A stretch of DNA of 64,000 nucleotides from Desmodus rotundus (Eukaryota > Chordata > Mammalia > Chiroptera > Phyllostomidae): assembly GCF_022682495.2 (NCBI RefSeq), contig NC_071392.1, positions 76,654,097 to 76,718,096 on the forward strand, given 5' to 3'. Position numbers and translations under genes: made by a program. Positions 34,581 through 47,129 of the stretch are shown here, in pieces. How positions within the stretch are numbered: position 1 is the stretch's first letter; each line of letters starts with the position of its first letter. Below the pieces are notes generated by a model that had not been told where the DNA came from, made no database searches, and saw only the letters and a list, made by a program, of their open reading frames with translations.

Positions 34581-36560
34581 AAACTGTTTCATGGACTTCC
34601 GGCCAAGATGGAGGTGTAGGTAGACACACTGCGCCTCCTCGCACAACCAAAAGGACAACAACAATTTAAAAACAAAAAACAACCAGAACTGACCGAAAAT
34701 CGAACTGTATGGAAGTCCGACAACCAAGGACATAAAGAAGAAACATTCCTCCAGACCGGTAGGATGGGTGGAAACGGGCAGCTGGGACAGAGAGGACTTG
34801 ATGCAAGGCAGCGGCTGGCGGGCCCAGCAAGGCGACAGATGTGGAGCGGGGCAGGCAGCGCGACAGCTAGCAGACCCCTCGGCCCCGCATTCGCGCACAG
34901 ATAAACTGGGAGGGACGGCAGGGGAGCGAAGCAGACTGCGCAACCCAGGGCTCCAGTGCGGGGAAATAAAGCCTCAAACCTCTGAGTGAGAACACCCGTG
35001 GGGGTTCAGGCGGCAGCAGGAGAAACTCCCAGCCTCACAGGAGAGGTCGTTGGAGAGACCCACAGGGGTCTAGAGCATGCACAGGCTCACCCACTCGGGG
35101 AGCAGCACTGGAGGGGCCCAGCTTGATTGTGGGTAGCAGAGGGAGTGACTGAAATCCGGTAGGGAGTGGAGCAAGTGCCATTGCTCTCTCCTGGCCCCTC
35201 CCCTACGTACAGCATCACAGTGCAGCGACCAGCATTACCCCGCCCCAGTGAACACCTAAGGCTCCACCCCTTTACGTAACAGGTGCGCCAAGACAAAAAA
35301 AAAAATGGCCCAAATGAAAGAACAGATCAAAGCTCCAGAAAAAATACAACTAAGCAACAAAGAGATAGTCAACCTATCAGATGCACAGTTCAAAACACTG
35401 GTAATCAGGATGCTCACAGAACTGGTTGAATTTGGTCGCAAATTAGATGAAAAAATGAAGGCTATACTGAGTGAAATAAAGGAAAATGTACAGGGAACCA
35501 ATGGTGATGGGAAGGAAACTGGGACTCAAATCAACAGTATGGACCAGAAGGAAGAAAGAAACATCCAACCAGAAAAGAATGAAGAAACAAGAATTCAAAA
35601 AAATGAGGAGAGGCTTAGGAACCTCGAGGACACCTTTAAACATTACAACATCTGAATTATGGGGGTAACAGAAAGAGAAGAGTAAGAGCAACAAATTGAA
35701 AACTTATTTGAATAAATCATGAAGGAGAACTTCCCCAATCCGGCAAAGGAAATAGACTTCCAGGGAGTCCAGGAAGCTCAGAGAGTCCCAAAGAAGCTGG
35801 ACCCAAGGAAGCACATACCAAGGCACATCATAATTACATTACACAAGATTAAAGATAAGGAGAGAATCTTAGAAGCAGCAAGAGAAAAGGACACAGTTAC
35901 CTACAAAGGACTTCCCATAAGACTGTCAGCTGATTTCTCCAAAGAGACCTTACAGGCAAGAAGGGGCTGGAAAAAAGTATTTGAAGTCATGAAAGGCAAG
36001 GACCTACATCCAAGTTGCTGTATCCAGCAAAGCTATCATTTAGAATGGAAGGGCAGATAAAGTGCTTCTCAGATAAGGTCAAGTTAAAGGAGTTCATCAT
36101 CACCAAGCCCTTATTCTATGAAATGTTAAAGGGACTTACCTAAGAAAAAGAAGATCAAAAATAGGAACAGTAAAAATGACAGCAAACTCACAGTTATTAA
36201 CAACCACACCTAAAACAAAAACAAGAGCAAACTAGGCAAACAACTAGAACAGGAACAGAACCACAGAAATGGAGATCACATGGAGGGTTATCAACAGGGG
36301 AGTGGGAGGGGGAGAGAGGGGGGAAAGGTACAGAGAATAAGTAGCATGGATGGTGGGTAGAAAATAGACAGGGGGAGGGTAAGAATAGTATGGGAAGTGT
36401 AGAAGCCAAAGAACTTATAAGTATGGCCCATGGACATGAACTATAGGGGGGGAATGTGGGAGGGAGGGGGTGGGCAGGATGGAGTGGAGGAAGGGGGGGA
36501 AATGGGACAACTGTAATAGCATAATCAATAAACATATTAAAAAAAACTATTTCATGAACT
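34581..36560 (+). mobile_element. End-to-end L1-like element with ORF1 but no ORF2 (HAL1-type)
   Basis: The element core is 34,598-36,543 (1.95 kb). It starts with TCCGGCCAAGATGGAGGTG, the usual L1 5' start, has a roughly 700-bp 5' UTR, ORF1 at 35,305-36,143, then about 390 bp of 3' UTR with G-rich polypurine tracts (36,295-36,320 and 36,440-36,510), AATAAA and a short poly-A. ORF2 is absent. Flanks AAACTGTTTCATGGACT (34,581-34,597) and AAACTATTTCATGAACT (36,544-36,560) match at 15 of 17, so the insertion is complete. It is either a half-L1 (HAL1) lineage member or an internally deleted L1 moved in trans. Confidence 0.85.
35305..36143 (+). pseudogene. L1 ORF1 (RNA-binding protein), nearly intact but broken
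   Basis: ORF1 starts at ATG 35,305 after an A-rich run. One frame holds for about 250 codons, broken by three in-frame stops bunched within 63 bp (TGA 35,653, TAA 35,683, TAA 35,713). A small indel near 36,016 shifts the last 40 or so codons, which end at TAA 36,141-36,143. An N-terminal charged coiled coil comes first, then the RRM-like region (RHIIITLHKIKDK) and the C-terminal domain (YKGLPIRLSADFSKET). The known family role is trimeric RNA binding and chaperone activity in L1 particles. This copy cannot make the full protein, but decay is light. Confidence 0.85.
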
Positions 36561-38030
36561 TTTAAATAGACCAGCTTGACATGTCTTCTTTGAAATCTAT
36601 TATATTTAAACCTTTCAGCTTTCAGAATCAGAATGTTGGGCCTGAAAGTGACCTCAGAGACACTCTAAGCTCAGGGTTCTGAACTTGGGGGTCACTACTC
36701 TCGGAGAGTTCGTGGAAGGTCTCAGGGGACCTGTGAACCTTCTGAAAGATTATACTCAATTTTGTGTGTATGCGCCCTTACTGTATTTTTTTAAAGGGAG
36801 AGAGGCCACAGCTTTCATTAGAGTCTTGATGGGACCAAGTCGTCTGTGAGAAAGCTGGGCTCCTTAAAAATAAAATGGCAGGATGGCTGCAATTAGACCT
36901 AGGTCCCCCGACTTTGAGCTCTGTGCACTGTATCATGGGATTTATCTTCAAAATCGTGCAGACACACAGTTACACGGGGTGAACCCGTGGGCTGTCGATT
37001 TCCTCTGGAAGTCCCACTAACGGGGCGATCAGGAAGAGAGAGAGTACCAGTAAGGACAAAGGGAACGTGGGGGTGGACAGCAGCCGGTGAGCACTGCCAG
37101 CAGAACCTTACAGGGTGGACAGACATGCAGTGAGGGGACTCAGCGCAGCAAGAGGCTGGACCCGCAGGCCCCTGGGAACAAAGCCCACAAGCAGCCCTCT
37201 GCTACAGGAGCCGAGGGCGCAGTTACCTCTGAACGGGGGCGGGGGGGGGGGGGTGCGGAATGTGTAAGGGCTCAGTCCAATCCCAGTCTTCAGAAGCTCC
37301 GCTCTATGGAGAGCTCGAGCTGGAGAGGCTCTGGGCTTGGGGATACTGGGCACAGCGACGGAGGCTCAGGTGCCGTGCTACACCCACATGTAAGGGTGGG
37401 ACTCCCAGCCCCTTGCCTCAGTTCAGCTTTCAGAATCAGGCAGCCGGGCGGTGCCTCTGTGCTGGGCTGCTTATGGTCGGTCAACTAGGCGCCACCACAG
37501 CACGCCACCCAGGCTGGGAAGCACGTTTCCCAGAAGCACCTTCCCCCCACAGCTCCAGGCTGCCAGTGAGAGGAGCTTGCACAAGATCTGGGGTGCCAAG
37601 TGACAACGCCGTTACTCCACTGCTCGGGGGTTGGTGGACCTCCTCCCCACGAGCTCCCACGGCCCAGCCCCCTTCGGTGGGTAGACTCCCGGGCTCCTGG
37701 ATCTTCCCAGCACCTCTGGCTTCGGCTCCAGGGTTGCAGGCTCCAGTCTTCTGCGACTGTTTGCCTCTCTCTCTAGCTGCAGCTCTCCTCGCCTACCCTT
37801 CCTCGCAGCTCCCTCCCCGCCTGTGGGGCCCCTGAGACGCACATTCGATGTTTTATTCTGGTAACATGTGCGGTCATTCTGTTTCAGTGGGCCTAACCGG
37901 TCCAACTCCCCGCAGGAGACCGGAGGGCTCCTCTCTGAGGAAACAGACCGGACTGAGAGAGAGTCACCCCCCACCCCCCAAACCTTACAAATAATGACGT
38001 GGGGATTCCTCAGTGAGTCTCCTTCTAGTC
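36561..38030. other. GC-rich region, no gene recognised
   Basis: It contains a poly-G run (37,241-37,253) and overlapping open frames up to 191 codons in several frames on both strands between 37,087 and 37,974. The overlap argues against coding. No clear CpG island promoter or exon set. Confidence 0.4.
37230..37256 (+). repeat. Poly-G tract
   Basis: A run of five G, one C, then thirteen G. Such tracts can form G-quadruplexes and often mis-assemble or vary in length. Confidence 0.8.
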
Positions 38031-38031
38031 A

Positions 38032-38530
38032 CCCTGTGTTAGTTTTCTGTGGCTGCTGTTACAAAGCATGGCAAACTTAGCGACTTAACACAACACGAAT
38101 TTATCATCTTACCATTCTGGAGGCTGGAAGTCTGACACAGGTCTGCCCGGGGTGAAACCGGAGCGTCTGCAGGGCTGCGTCCCCATCTGGAGGCAGGAGG
38201 GGAGGTTCTGTGTTCTCGCCTCCCCGGCGTCTGGGAGCTGCCCGAACTCCTTGGCGCAAGGCCCTCTCCCTCCGTCGTCACAGCCAGCAGCGGGGCATCT
38301 CCGACCTTTCTTCCCTGAGGACGCAGTGCGGGGAGGCTTTCTGCTCGGAAGGACTCGTGTGGTTAGATTGATCCCACCTGGGTAACTCGGGCCACTCTCC
38401 CCCCATCTCGGGTGTTATCTGGGATCACGTGTAAAGTCCCTTTTGCCTCTGAGGTAACGTTTTCACAGAATCTGGGGGTTAGGATGTGGTCGTCTTTAGG
38501 GGGGTATCATTATTCTGCCCACCACATGCC
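38032..38530 (-). repeat. MLT1-like MaLR LTR, reversed
   Basis: 'TTTCTGTGGCTGCTGTTACA', 'ACCATTCTGGAGGCTGGAAG' and 'ATCATTATTCTGCCCACCAC' fit a reversed MaLR LTR, about 500 bp. Solo. Confidence 0.7.
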
Positions 38531-38779
38531 CTAACATGAGCCCCACCAGCTGGGAAGTCCTGCCCACAGAGCAGGCGCTTCCAGTGGTTTTAGGGCCCCA
38601 TCCTCAAATATAAACGGATCGTTAAGATCATTATGTGCCAGACATTTGAGCAACGCTAACTGTACCATGGAAGACAAAACCCCAAACAGCAACACGAAGA
38701 GCCTGGAAGAAACAGAGACGGTGGAGGGGCAGACAACTCGGAAAGAGGGGCGGGCAGAACCCATTTAACATCCTCAGCA

Positions 38780-39440
38780 ACGCCTGTGAATCCTCAAAGC
38801 AGGAAAATGGCAAAAAATGAAGACAACAACTCCCGGGTAGTACAAAATGTATTAGCAGAAATGAGAATTCTGTAGTAAGTGTTGGGAATACAGGTGGGAA
38901 TTTTCACAGGAAGTACAAGTGCAAAAATATGGGAACTGGAAAGAAAAAAATAAGAAAAAATCATTACGTTAGTTCAGGAGGTCCCACATATGAAAAACAA
39001 TAGTTCTAGAGAGAAAGGAGGCTGAGGAGGAGGACGGGAAATCACCCAGGAAGTGGCGGAGAAGCGTGTTCTATGGCTGACAGGCGCGATCCTCCAGCAC
39101 GAGAGGGGCAGTACATGCCCGGCCAAACGCGTGACTGAAGGCCTCTGTCCGGCACGATGATGGAATCCATGGTGCATGAGGAGTGAAGAACAGCATCTTG
39201 AAAACTTCCAGAAAACAGTGGGCAGCAGTCAGGATGATACAATGGTATCAGACTTCTCAACAACACTGGGAGCTTTGTAGGAAGTACCCCACTGATAAAC
39301 GTCCGGGGAAAATTTGTTTCCAATCAGCAATGCGCCGAGCAGCCAAGTTGTCCATCAAGGGTAAGAGTGCACTGAAAAGCCTCAGGGGCCCCCCAGTCGT
39401 CCTTTCTTAGGACACTACGGAGGGACGTGCACACACAAGG
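38780..39440 (+). repeat. Possible old HAL1/L1 ORF1-region remnant
   Basis: Degenerate phrases (39,230-39,400) resemble the end of an old L1/HAL1 ORF1 region. Stops interrupt all frames. Assignment is tentative. Confidence 0.4.
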
Positions 39441-40029
39441 GGGGACAGGGTGACAGGTGACAGTCCAGCAAGAAAGGTCCTGGGGCCCAGGGCGGGGAGT
39501 CCAACCCTGGGAGAACAAAGGGGGCCTCCAGGACCACAGTGAGGTGATGCCCCAGATGGGGACCGGGAACCTGGGGCCGGCTCCCGGAGGAGGCGCGCTG
39601 GGTCTGCGCACGCGGGGACGGGCAGCTGGTACAGCCGAGTGAAGCCTGGGAGTGCGGTACAGGCAAATCAAGCAAATGAAGTGATTCATTTCAGAATTTA
39701 AAAATGTCCGAAGTTAATGTAGACAGCGGAGGCTGTGCTGTCGCGTATTTACATATTATCAACGTTAATTGTTGACTTGACCAAAAACTGTGCCACAACT
39801 GAAGTGTGAAGGCAAATGGGTGAGTGGTGGTGTTAGAGCCAAATCCTCACTTTCCATAGAAAAAATACAAAAATAAAGTTAAAATGAAGAAAGAGCAACA
39901 CAAGCCCTTCAATGAAAGAAAGTAATCAGAAGAAACAGACAGACGGGCTGGAAGCAGCAGCCGATGGGGGCACGGAGGGCGGCCCTCTGTGGGGGACTCG
40001 GTGCCGTCTGCCGTGTGGGTCCACAGACA

Positions 40030-40500
40030 TGCACCACGTCGGCAGAAATAAAAACGTCAGTGTAAAGACCCACCACCCACATGCCCACCACACCGATGAA
40101 AGGGCACGCCCATGCAGTGCAAGCCGATTCAGCTGCAGGAAGGAAGGAAGGACCGACAGAGGCTGCAACAGGCACGAACCTTGGAAACATCCTGCGAAGT
40201 GGAGGGAGCCAGTCACAAAAGGCTCCATGTTGTGTGACTCCATTCGTATGGAATGTCCAGAACAGACACCCAAAGAAGGAGGGTCAGGGGTTACCAGGAG
40301 CTGAGGGGAGGAGGGGGTGGGGGCGGCGAGGCATAAGGCGTGTCTGTTCCTTTTAGGGACGATCGCAATGTTCTAGAATTAGGCAGCGCTGATGGTTACA
40401 CAACACTGTGAATGTACTAAAAGGCACGGAATTGTAAACTTTAAAATGGGGAATTATTCACGCTATATAAATTTTACCTCCGTAATAAAACATTTAAAGA
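40030..40500 (+). repeat. Ancient L1 3' UTR
   Basis: 'TTGTGTGACTCCATTCGTAT', 'GGGGTTACCAGGAGCTGAGG' and 'ACTGTGAATGTACTAAAAGG' are typical of an old L1M 3' UTR in plus orientation. Confidence 0.7.
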
Positions 40501-40830
40501 ACACCGTATAATGCATTCTGTCTATATAATACACAGATTTTATTTTATTTTTGGCTAAGTGAGAGAGTTGTGGCTTTACTAAGCACAAGGGAAAGAATAA
40601 AATTAAAGCCTTTGGTGATTTATGTTTTCCACCGTGTCTGAGAATCAGATGTCATTTTGAATAGGCAAGATTATATTTTAGGCACAATAGAAATGAATTA
40701 TGTACTAACCTCGAAATGTAACATTAGAAATACAGCTTGCTTTCCAGTCACGTAACACTTTCATTTCCAAGTCGAGACATTCAGAAGACGTAACGAAGTC
40801 AGACTTCTTGGGTGAAGAGAACAGACGAAG

Positions 40831-41215
40831 AGTTTTGGCACTGCAGTCCAGGAGGCCTGGGTTCCTACTCCTTCCTGCACGAAAACTTTATAGTTACCAA
40901 TTATTTGATTCTTCTCAGTTTGTTTTCTCATCTGTAAAAGAGGAGTGAGGATAACAACACCCACTTCACAGGACTACTTTGAAAGTCAGATTGAAGGAGA
41001 TAATTCATGTAAATGCTTAGCAAGTGCCTAGCACAAAGTGGAAGCTCAGTGTTAGCTGTTGTTATCATCGTCATCATGTCTGATTATGATGATTTAAAAT
41101 TCAGACTCTAATGTGGACAAGCTGGGCAATTCCAAGCAAGTTACATAACTTTTCTACATGTCCATTTCCTCATCCCTGATGTGGGGAAACACCCCCCCCA
41201 CCTTGCAGGCTGCAC
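40831..41215 (+). repeat. Two MIR fossils in a row
   Basis: 40,831-41,070 carries 'GTTTTCTCATCTGTAAAAGA' and 'GCCTAGCACAAAGTGGAAGC'. 41,100-41,215 carries 'CAAGCAAGTTACATAACTTT' and 'CATTTCCTCATCCCTGATGT'. Both are plus-strand MIR-class SINEs. Confidence 0.75.
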
Positions 41216-44200
41216 GGAGGGATGGGTGGAGATCACACAGTTGCAAGTAACTATAAATTATTACTTTTAATGGGTTCAGTCTGCTTAGCGTGAGTTTATT
41301 GCCTTTTTGAATTAGGGCACATCTGTTGTGCCTTTGTTTGCTCTTCTCTAAAGTGGGCACAACAATCCCCTAAAAATTACTATTCTACTTTTAACTTCCT
41401 AATTCATTAAGCATATCAATTCCTAATTATTTTTGCATCAAGAAAACACATGAGATAATCGATATTGGAAGATACATAAAAACCATGTGGAAACTTTTAG
41501 AACAGGATTGGACTCTGTTAGGCAGATTTACCTCCTATTTAATTTAGGCCATTGTGGAAGTGGTCTCCCTTCCCCAAATTCCAAGTGTGAGCCCCGAGGT
41601 GGAAAGGGCTTCTCGCACACCTGGGGAGCAGGAGGGACAGGTGGGAGTGGGTGTCCAAGGGGCTGGGAGGGGGAGGCCTGAGCAAAAATGGAAGGACAGC
41701 CTGGAATCCCACCAGGTGTCCCTTCCAGGATGCCACGTGAGGACGGTGGGTGGCGGCAGCGGCTGATCTTTGGTTAAGTCAGCACCTGTGGACAGAGGCA
41801 GCGTCGTGGCCTGAGAGGTGGAGTGGCTGAGGCAGCTCTCTGAAGGCTCTCCTCCCCTTTGCTCTGACCTGGAGCACCCAGCATTGTTTTCGGTGGGACA
41901 ACTTCCCTCCCACAGTAATGGAGGGTAATATTTCAAGTACAATCTCCTGTTTTCGTCACCTTGCTTTCTAAACTGAACTAAAGCGTGTTCACTTGGTTCT
42001 GTCCTGGACACGGAAACCTAGTTCTCTGTATGACTTTTCATGTGCCTCGATAGATGGAACTTCCAGCCCTCGTGAACCTGGTACTTGCCTTTTAAGAAAG
42101 TGGTCTGGGAAGGCACTGGCCGAGTGCCTGGGCCACGCAGGACAGCAGTCACAGATGAGGCTGCGCAGCTCTCACCGCGGGCAGAGCTGCCCCTCACTGT
42201 TCCTTTCAAGTGATGGGGGCAGTCATTGATGTCCCCCATTTTTTAGGTATCTATCATCAAAACAAAACCCCCCCAAATTCTGTGGAATACAACCAGTCAC
42301 AATTGTTAATAGTTAACCACTTATTATCATCCTAACACCTGTAATTCGAGGCAACGAAACTCCGAGACTGAAAAAGGGAAATCACCTTGGTAGATCTGCT
42401 TTCCCACTTCTCATTCGTGATCCCGAAGGCCGCCAACATACATTCTGACTAATCGGCAGCACGGCGCTCTTCCCCAATCATTATAACCGATTTCAGATGG
42501 TGCTAGAAAATTGTATTGACTCTGAACACCAAAAGAAATCAGTCATCCTCTAAGGGGTCACAGGAGGACGGAGGGGCCGGCGGGAGGGGCCACACCTGTC
42601 ACAGTTCAGCCCTTCGACCCTTGCATGATGGAGTTCGTATCACAGGAAAAGTGCTGTGGACGGCTTGTTGCCCGAACAAGCGTGAGGTCCGACACGGAGA
42701 CGCCCTGCACGACGTCGGGCAGGCTCTCGGGACGGCCATCTTTGCATCGGGGCCGCCCGGCCACTCCTTCTGCTGCAGGCAGTGCCGACGGTCTTCCCCA
42801 AGAACACTGATTTCAAATGGTGCTAGACAATCACTATTTAAATCTAAACCACCAAATGAAACCAGCTTCCTGAAGAAGCTTTATGATCTGTTTTTCCTTT
42901 GGAACGCAATAAATGAAGACAACCTAGAAAGGAAAACACTGAAACCCGGCTGTGAGCAGATTCTGCCATCACTAGAGCTGGGGATGGGGCCTGCCCGTGA
43001 CTCTCCTTGTCCCGGAGCGGCCCGGACACAGGTACACTTTTCTCATTCGGAGGCAATGACACACAGCACCCTCTGCACTCCTGCGGGGAGGTCGGGGGAA
43101 ATCCTCCACGTGGGTTACGGAGCCCGAGTTCATCCTGGGTCCAAGCACGCGGGTGCGGGGTAACTGGAGAGGGTGCTGCAGACCCTGAGACTCGCATGGA
43201 AGTGGTACTGAGTGAGCAGGTGCTCTGCTAGGAGTTGAAGAAAACGTTTTCCTAGACCTCCTGCTTTCACTTAGAGATAGGTAACTTTGGTTCAATGGAG
43301 CTCTATGCGTTCAGGGCCTGAGGAGGACAATGGAAAAGCTCGGGCAAAATCTGAGATACGCTGATGCTGAGATCCTGGTGTTTTTCCAGAAAGGAATCCC
43401 TTAGATTGCATCTGAGCTCAGGAGTTTTGTTACTGTCCTCCTCCCCTCCAAAAAAGGTAACTTGCACTCTCAGTTCTCCCGACAAATTATTTTAGGCTAC
43501 AGTTCTCTTCTCCGTCCTGCTACGGTTCTCAATATCATCTTACTAGTTAGCCTACCATCTGTCACCCCTTCAATGTTCTAGGGGTCCAAGAAGTTACTTC
43601 GTGTGTGCAGGCCACCCTACTAAAGGGATGCACATTCTTTTTTAAACTGCTGTGAACCATCTTAGGTATCAGTTCGATTTGAATGATCATAAAATGAAGA
43701 ATTAAATTCATACCATGTAAATTCAACAACTGTGCACTTTGCCAGTTCTGCTTTAGCTATGTCACCTACATCTACGATGGTTTATTTTTGTTTTGCCGCA
43801 TGCTTTGAGAGTAAATCGACAACCACCCTGACACTCTACCTCTACATTCTTGAGCGTGTCGAAAAAATGAGGCTTCTCAAGAAGAAAAATCTGTTTTTGT
43901 TTGCGAACCCAGATGCCACCCAGGTTCCCTCACTCAGACTCTCTGGCCTCTTTTAAGCTGGAACACTCCCCTACCCACTCCCTGTTGTATGATGGCAGCG
44001 TCGCCCTGCGAACCTGGGCTTTGATCCGGGCTGTGCCGTTCACCGGGTCTGTTCTCCTGATTTAAATAAATTAATGAAACTTTAGTTTCTCCTATTGACT
44101 TTCCCCCTCATCATCCTCATTTGCAGTGCAGCTCTGTGTACGGGAAGAACATCCCGTTGCAGGTGCCTGGGGCTGATTTCAGGTGGGTTCAGAGGAAGCC

Positions 44201-46160
44201 GGGAAGCCGGGGGCAGGCTGTTTGGCGTTGGTCTGACCAGTGTTCTCACGCCCTAGAGCCTTGGCCAGCCATCCCTGCAGATGTGGCTGCAGCCTAAACT
44301 CGTCCCTCACGGAGGAAGCGCGCCCACGGCACGCACCTGCACTGCAGGGCCAGCTTTTCATCTCTGTCAGCGAGGGGACAGGACCCCGTGCCACAGAGAT
44401 GGGCGGCAGTCCCGCCTCCAAAGACGCAGCAGCAGCTCACCGGCTGCACAGAAACGCACACACTGGGTGAAGTGACCGGCAGCGCACGATTTCACAGTAA
44501 ATGTGAGCGTGTAAGTTTGAGAAAGTGCTCAGCCACAAGAACCACTGACCTCTCAGCTAACTCTCACTAATTCTGTGACTGATTTGGGGGCCCACTGCAT
44601 CCTTCCCTACATGCTACTGTACCATAACTCAGGGACTGAGTCTGCAAGATGGAGCCAGATTATTCTCACCGGATAAAACATTTTAAATCCAGAACAGAGC
44701 GGTCTGCTCACTTTTTAACACATGACTAAGTCGCAGCTTTTGCCACTTACAAGTTTTTTTCAGATGACAGACACTTCAGTGATGCGGAAAAAACTTAAGT
44801 GAACAATGGGTTTCTGTCTTTTACTTGTGTCTCGTAAGAGCCTACGCACCGCGTACAGCAAACGTATGGCACAGCCGTGCACGCACACACACACATTTAC
44901 CCGCTACACCCCCCACCACACAGCTCTGCTCCCCAGCAGACACAGGCAGACGTGGGGAGCTGCCTGTATCGCCCTGAGCACTGCAACAGAAGAACAAGGG
45001 GGGCTGCGTTCTTTTGCACCTATGTCTCTTCATGTGAGCCCCGTCCAACAAGGGGCATTCAGCAGAGGGACCACTGAGGACACTTCCCTGTGCCTTTGGA
45101 GGAGGGGTGCAGGGTACTGAGGTGCTTGGCCGGTAAGTAACTGTAACATAACATCAACAAAACATGCCGAAACAGAGTTCCTGAGTCTGGGCCCGTTTTC
45201 CCATCTTCCAAAGCAAGAGGCCAGTTTCCTAAAAATAAACCTGTGTGAGGAGACTGGCCACCAAATTAACCCAGAAGAAATGAAAAAGGCAGCCAATAAA
45301 TTAATGGGGGCCCAGGCATTCTCCTTCCAGAACACGCACAGGAACACGAGATGACCGCAAGTGGTGTCTGCTGACCGCCGAGTCTTTCCGGGACTTTCAG
45401 CTGCAGGAAAACACCAGCATGTCCCCTTTCTTCCATGTCCTCCGGCCTCCAACAATCAACCTGGCTGTTCTGTGTTTTTAGGCCAGGACATGGGAGGGCT
45501 GAGTTTCTGTAACTCAGGGAGTTTGTTTTAACCATCAGCAATTCTAAGTGCTGCATCATCTGAGAGGAATGCTGTTTTATAACAACTCTTTCTCACAGCA
45601 GAGCACACGCCTGTAATTGTTCCACTCCCCATCTCCCACGTGGAGAAAAGCCACCTGAATGTCAAGGCCAAGTCTTTCCTTAAGTGTCACAGCCCACAAG
45701 GATGCGTGCCCATTTCAAAAGCCAGCCCAGTCTGCACTGCCGTATTTTATGCTGTTTTTGAGCAAGCTGCCCTTCTTTGTACTTTTCCTTCCAAACTGAT
45801 AGGAAAGTGGGGGCCTGAAATGTGAATCGATCAACTACACCACGGCCCCTGTGTGGCCAACAGCAGAGTATGAAAGAATACCGTTTTCATCAGAGCGAAA
45901 TGCCAGCCTGATCGTGCGTGAGCAAACCAGAGAACCTGCATCGGGGCATGAGCACTGCGAGAGGAGAGAGCACCTGCCTCTGGCCCCCCTTCAGGGACGC
46001 AGCTTCACAACCTTACGGACGTCAGGACACAGCAGTCCTAACGTGAGCGTTTAGGTCAGACTAGAGACACAACGGTTCCTGGTCTGGCGCTGGGTCCACC
46101 AGCCGTGGGTCCTCCTCTGCCGACCCGCCCGCCTTTAGTGGACGCTTCCTCACAGGAAGC
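41216..46160. other. Repeat-poor, GC-richer region, no gene recognised
   Basis: About 5 kb without clear repeats. Open frames of 155 (42,011-41,544, minus) and 215 codons (42,516-43,163, plus) show no domain, and overlapping frames are also open. A good-looking minus-strand acceptor lies at about 43,163, but its donors are weak. No supported gene. Confidence 0.4.
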
Positions 46161-46164
46161 AGAT

Positions 46165-46395
46165 GGAAGGGGGCCGGAGCCGGGGCTCTGAGCGAGCTCT
46201 GGCCAGGCTGTTTACCAGCTACGGGATCTTGGGGGCGATCATTTAATTTTCCCGAGCATCAGTCTCCCGACCTAGAGACCAGAGAAACAAATTCCTACCC
46301 TGCAGTGCTGGCGAGGGTCACGTGGAGTTCAGTGTATGGAAACTGTCTGTCATTTTTAAAGCACTCCATACATGTTGGTTGTTTTTAGATGGGTT
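46165..46395 (+). repeat. MIR fossil
   Basis: 'GAGCATCAGTCTCCCGACCT' and 'AAAGCACTCCATACATGTTG' follow MIR order on the plus strand. Confidence 0.6.
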
Positions 46396-46496
46396 AGAAC
46401 TCTGGAGTGCATTTGCAAGGTGAAGGCCAGAAAGAACTGAGGGGTGGATGGGAAGGCACTCGAGAAATACCAGTAGCTTCCATCCCTGGAACACTT

Positions 46497-46700
46497 ACCG
46501 TATTTTTTGGACTATAAGACACACTTTCCTCCAAATTTGGGAGGAAAAGGGGGTGTATCTCATAGTCTGAATGTAGCTTACCTGGCTCGCTTGGTGGGGG
46601 GGGGGTGCCAGTGGAGCGGGTCTCCCCCCCCCCGTTTTCCTCCTCTAAAACCTAGGTGCGTCTTATGGTACAGTGCGTCTTATAGTCTGAAAAATACGGT
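46497..46700. mobile_element. MITE with 28-bp terminal inverted repeats
   Basis: The left end (46,497-46,524, starting ACCGTATTTTTTGGACTAT) and the right end (46,673-46,700) are inverted repeats with 25 of 28 positions matching. The 204-bp element has no coding capacity and a G/C-run middle (46,595-46,634). No clear target duplication is visible, so the superfamily is not assigned. The ends create cryptic donor-like sites (CG^GTAAGT on the minus strand). Confidence 0.8.
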
Positions 46701-46749
46701 GCTCTCTGCTGGACACCTAGCTGGGAGCCCCCTGTGCATTCTGTCAACA

Positions 46750-46930
46750 TTCCCCACCTGAACGAAGCTGGTGGTGCTACATCCCTTTTCCACGCGAGGG
46801 AACAGAGACAGAGATTCCCAGAAGGTACGTGACTTGCTGTCAGCCACAGAGTTGACGAACAGCACAACCAGGATCCACAGCCTGACTTTCCCGACCCCAC
46901 GTGCAGGCTTTTGGTCATCGTGCTTGGCTG
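46750..46930 (-). repeat. MIR/L2 fossil
   Basis: 'TTTCCACGCGAGGGAACAGA' and 'GTCAGCCACAGAGTTGACGA' fit reversed MIR/L2. Confidence 0.5.
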
Positions 46931-47129
46931 CTCGGAGCTTTGAAGGCACTGCAGCAACTGACCTTCACACGGCCACGTGGAGCTCTGAGCGTAAGTGGCT
47001 CCAGGTTTTAAGGTTTCACCACTAGGCCCGTGAGCAAACCAGCACACCAGCCTTGGTCCCGAGCAGCAGAACCAAGAGGAACAGCACACCCGGGAGCCAG
47101 CGGGACTTTGCCTGCACTGACAGGACCCT

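Noticed and set aside
37087..37974. Overlapping open frames of 120-191 codons
   Set aside because: GC-rich composition lowers stop frequency; three or more frames are open at once.
42516..43163. 215-codon open frame on the plus strand
   Set aside because: The region is open in several frames on both strands and shows no recognisable motif.
46495..46505. GTAAGT-like minus-strand donor
   Set aside because: It is created by the end of a MITE, with no exon behind it.
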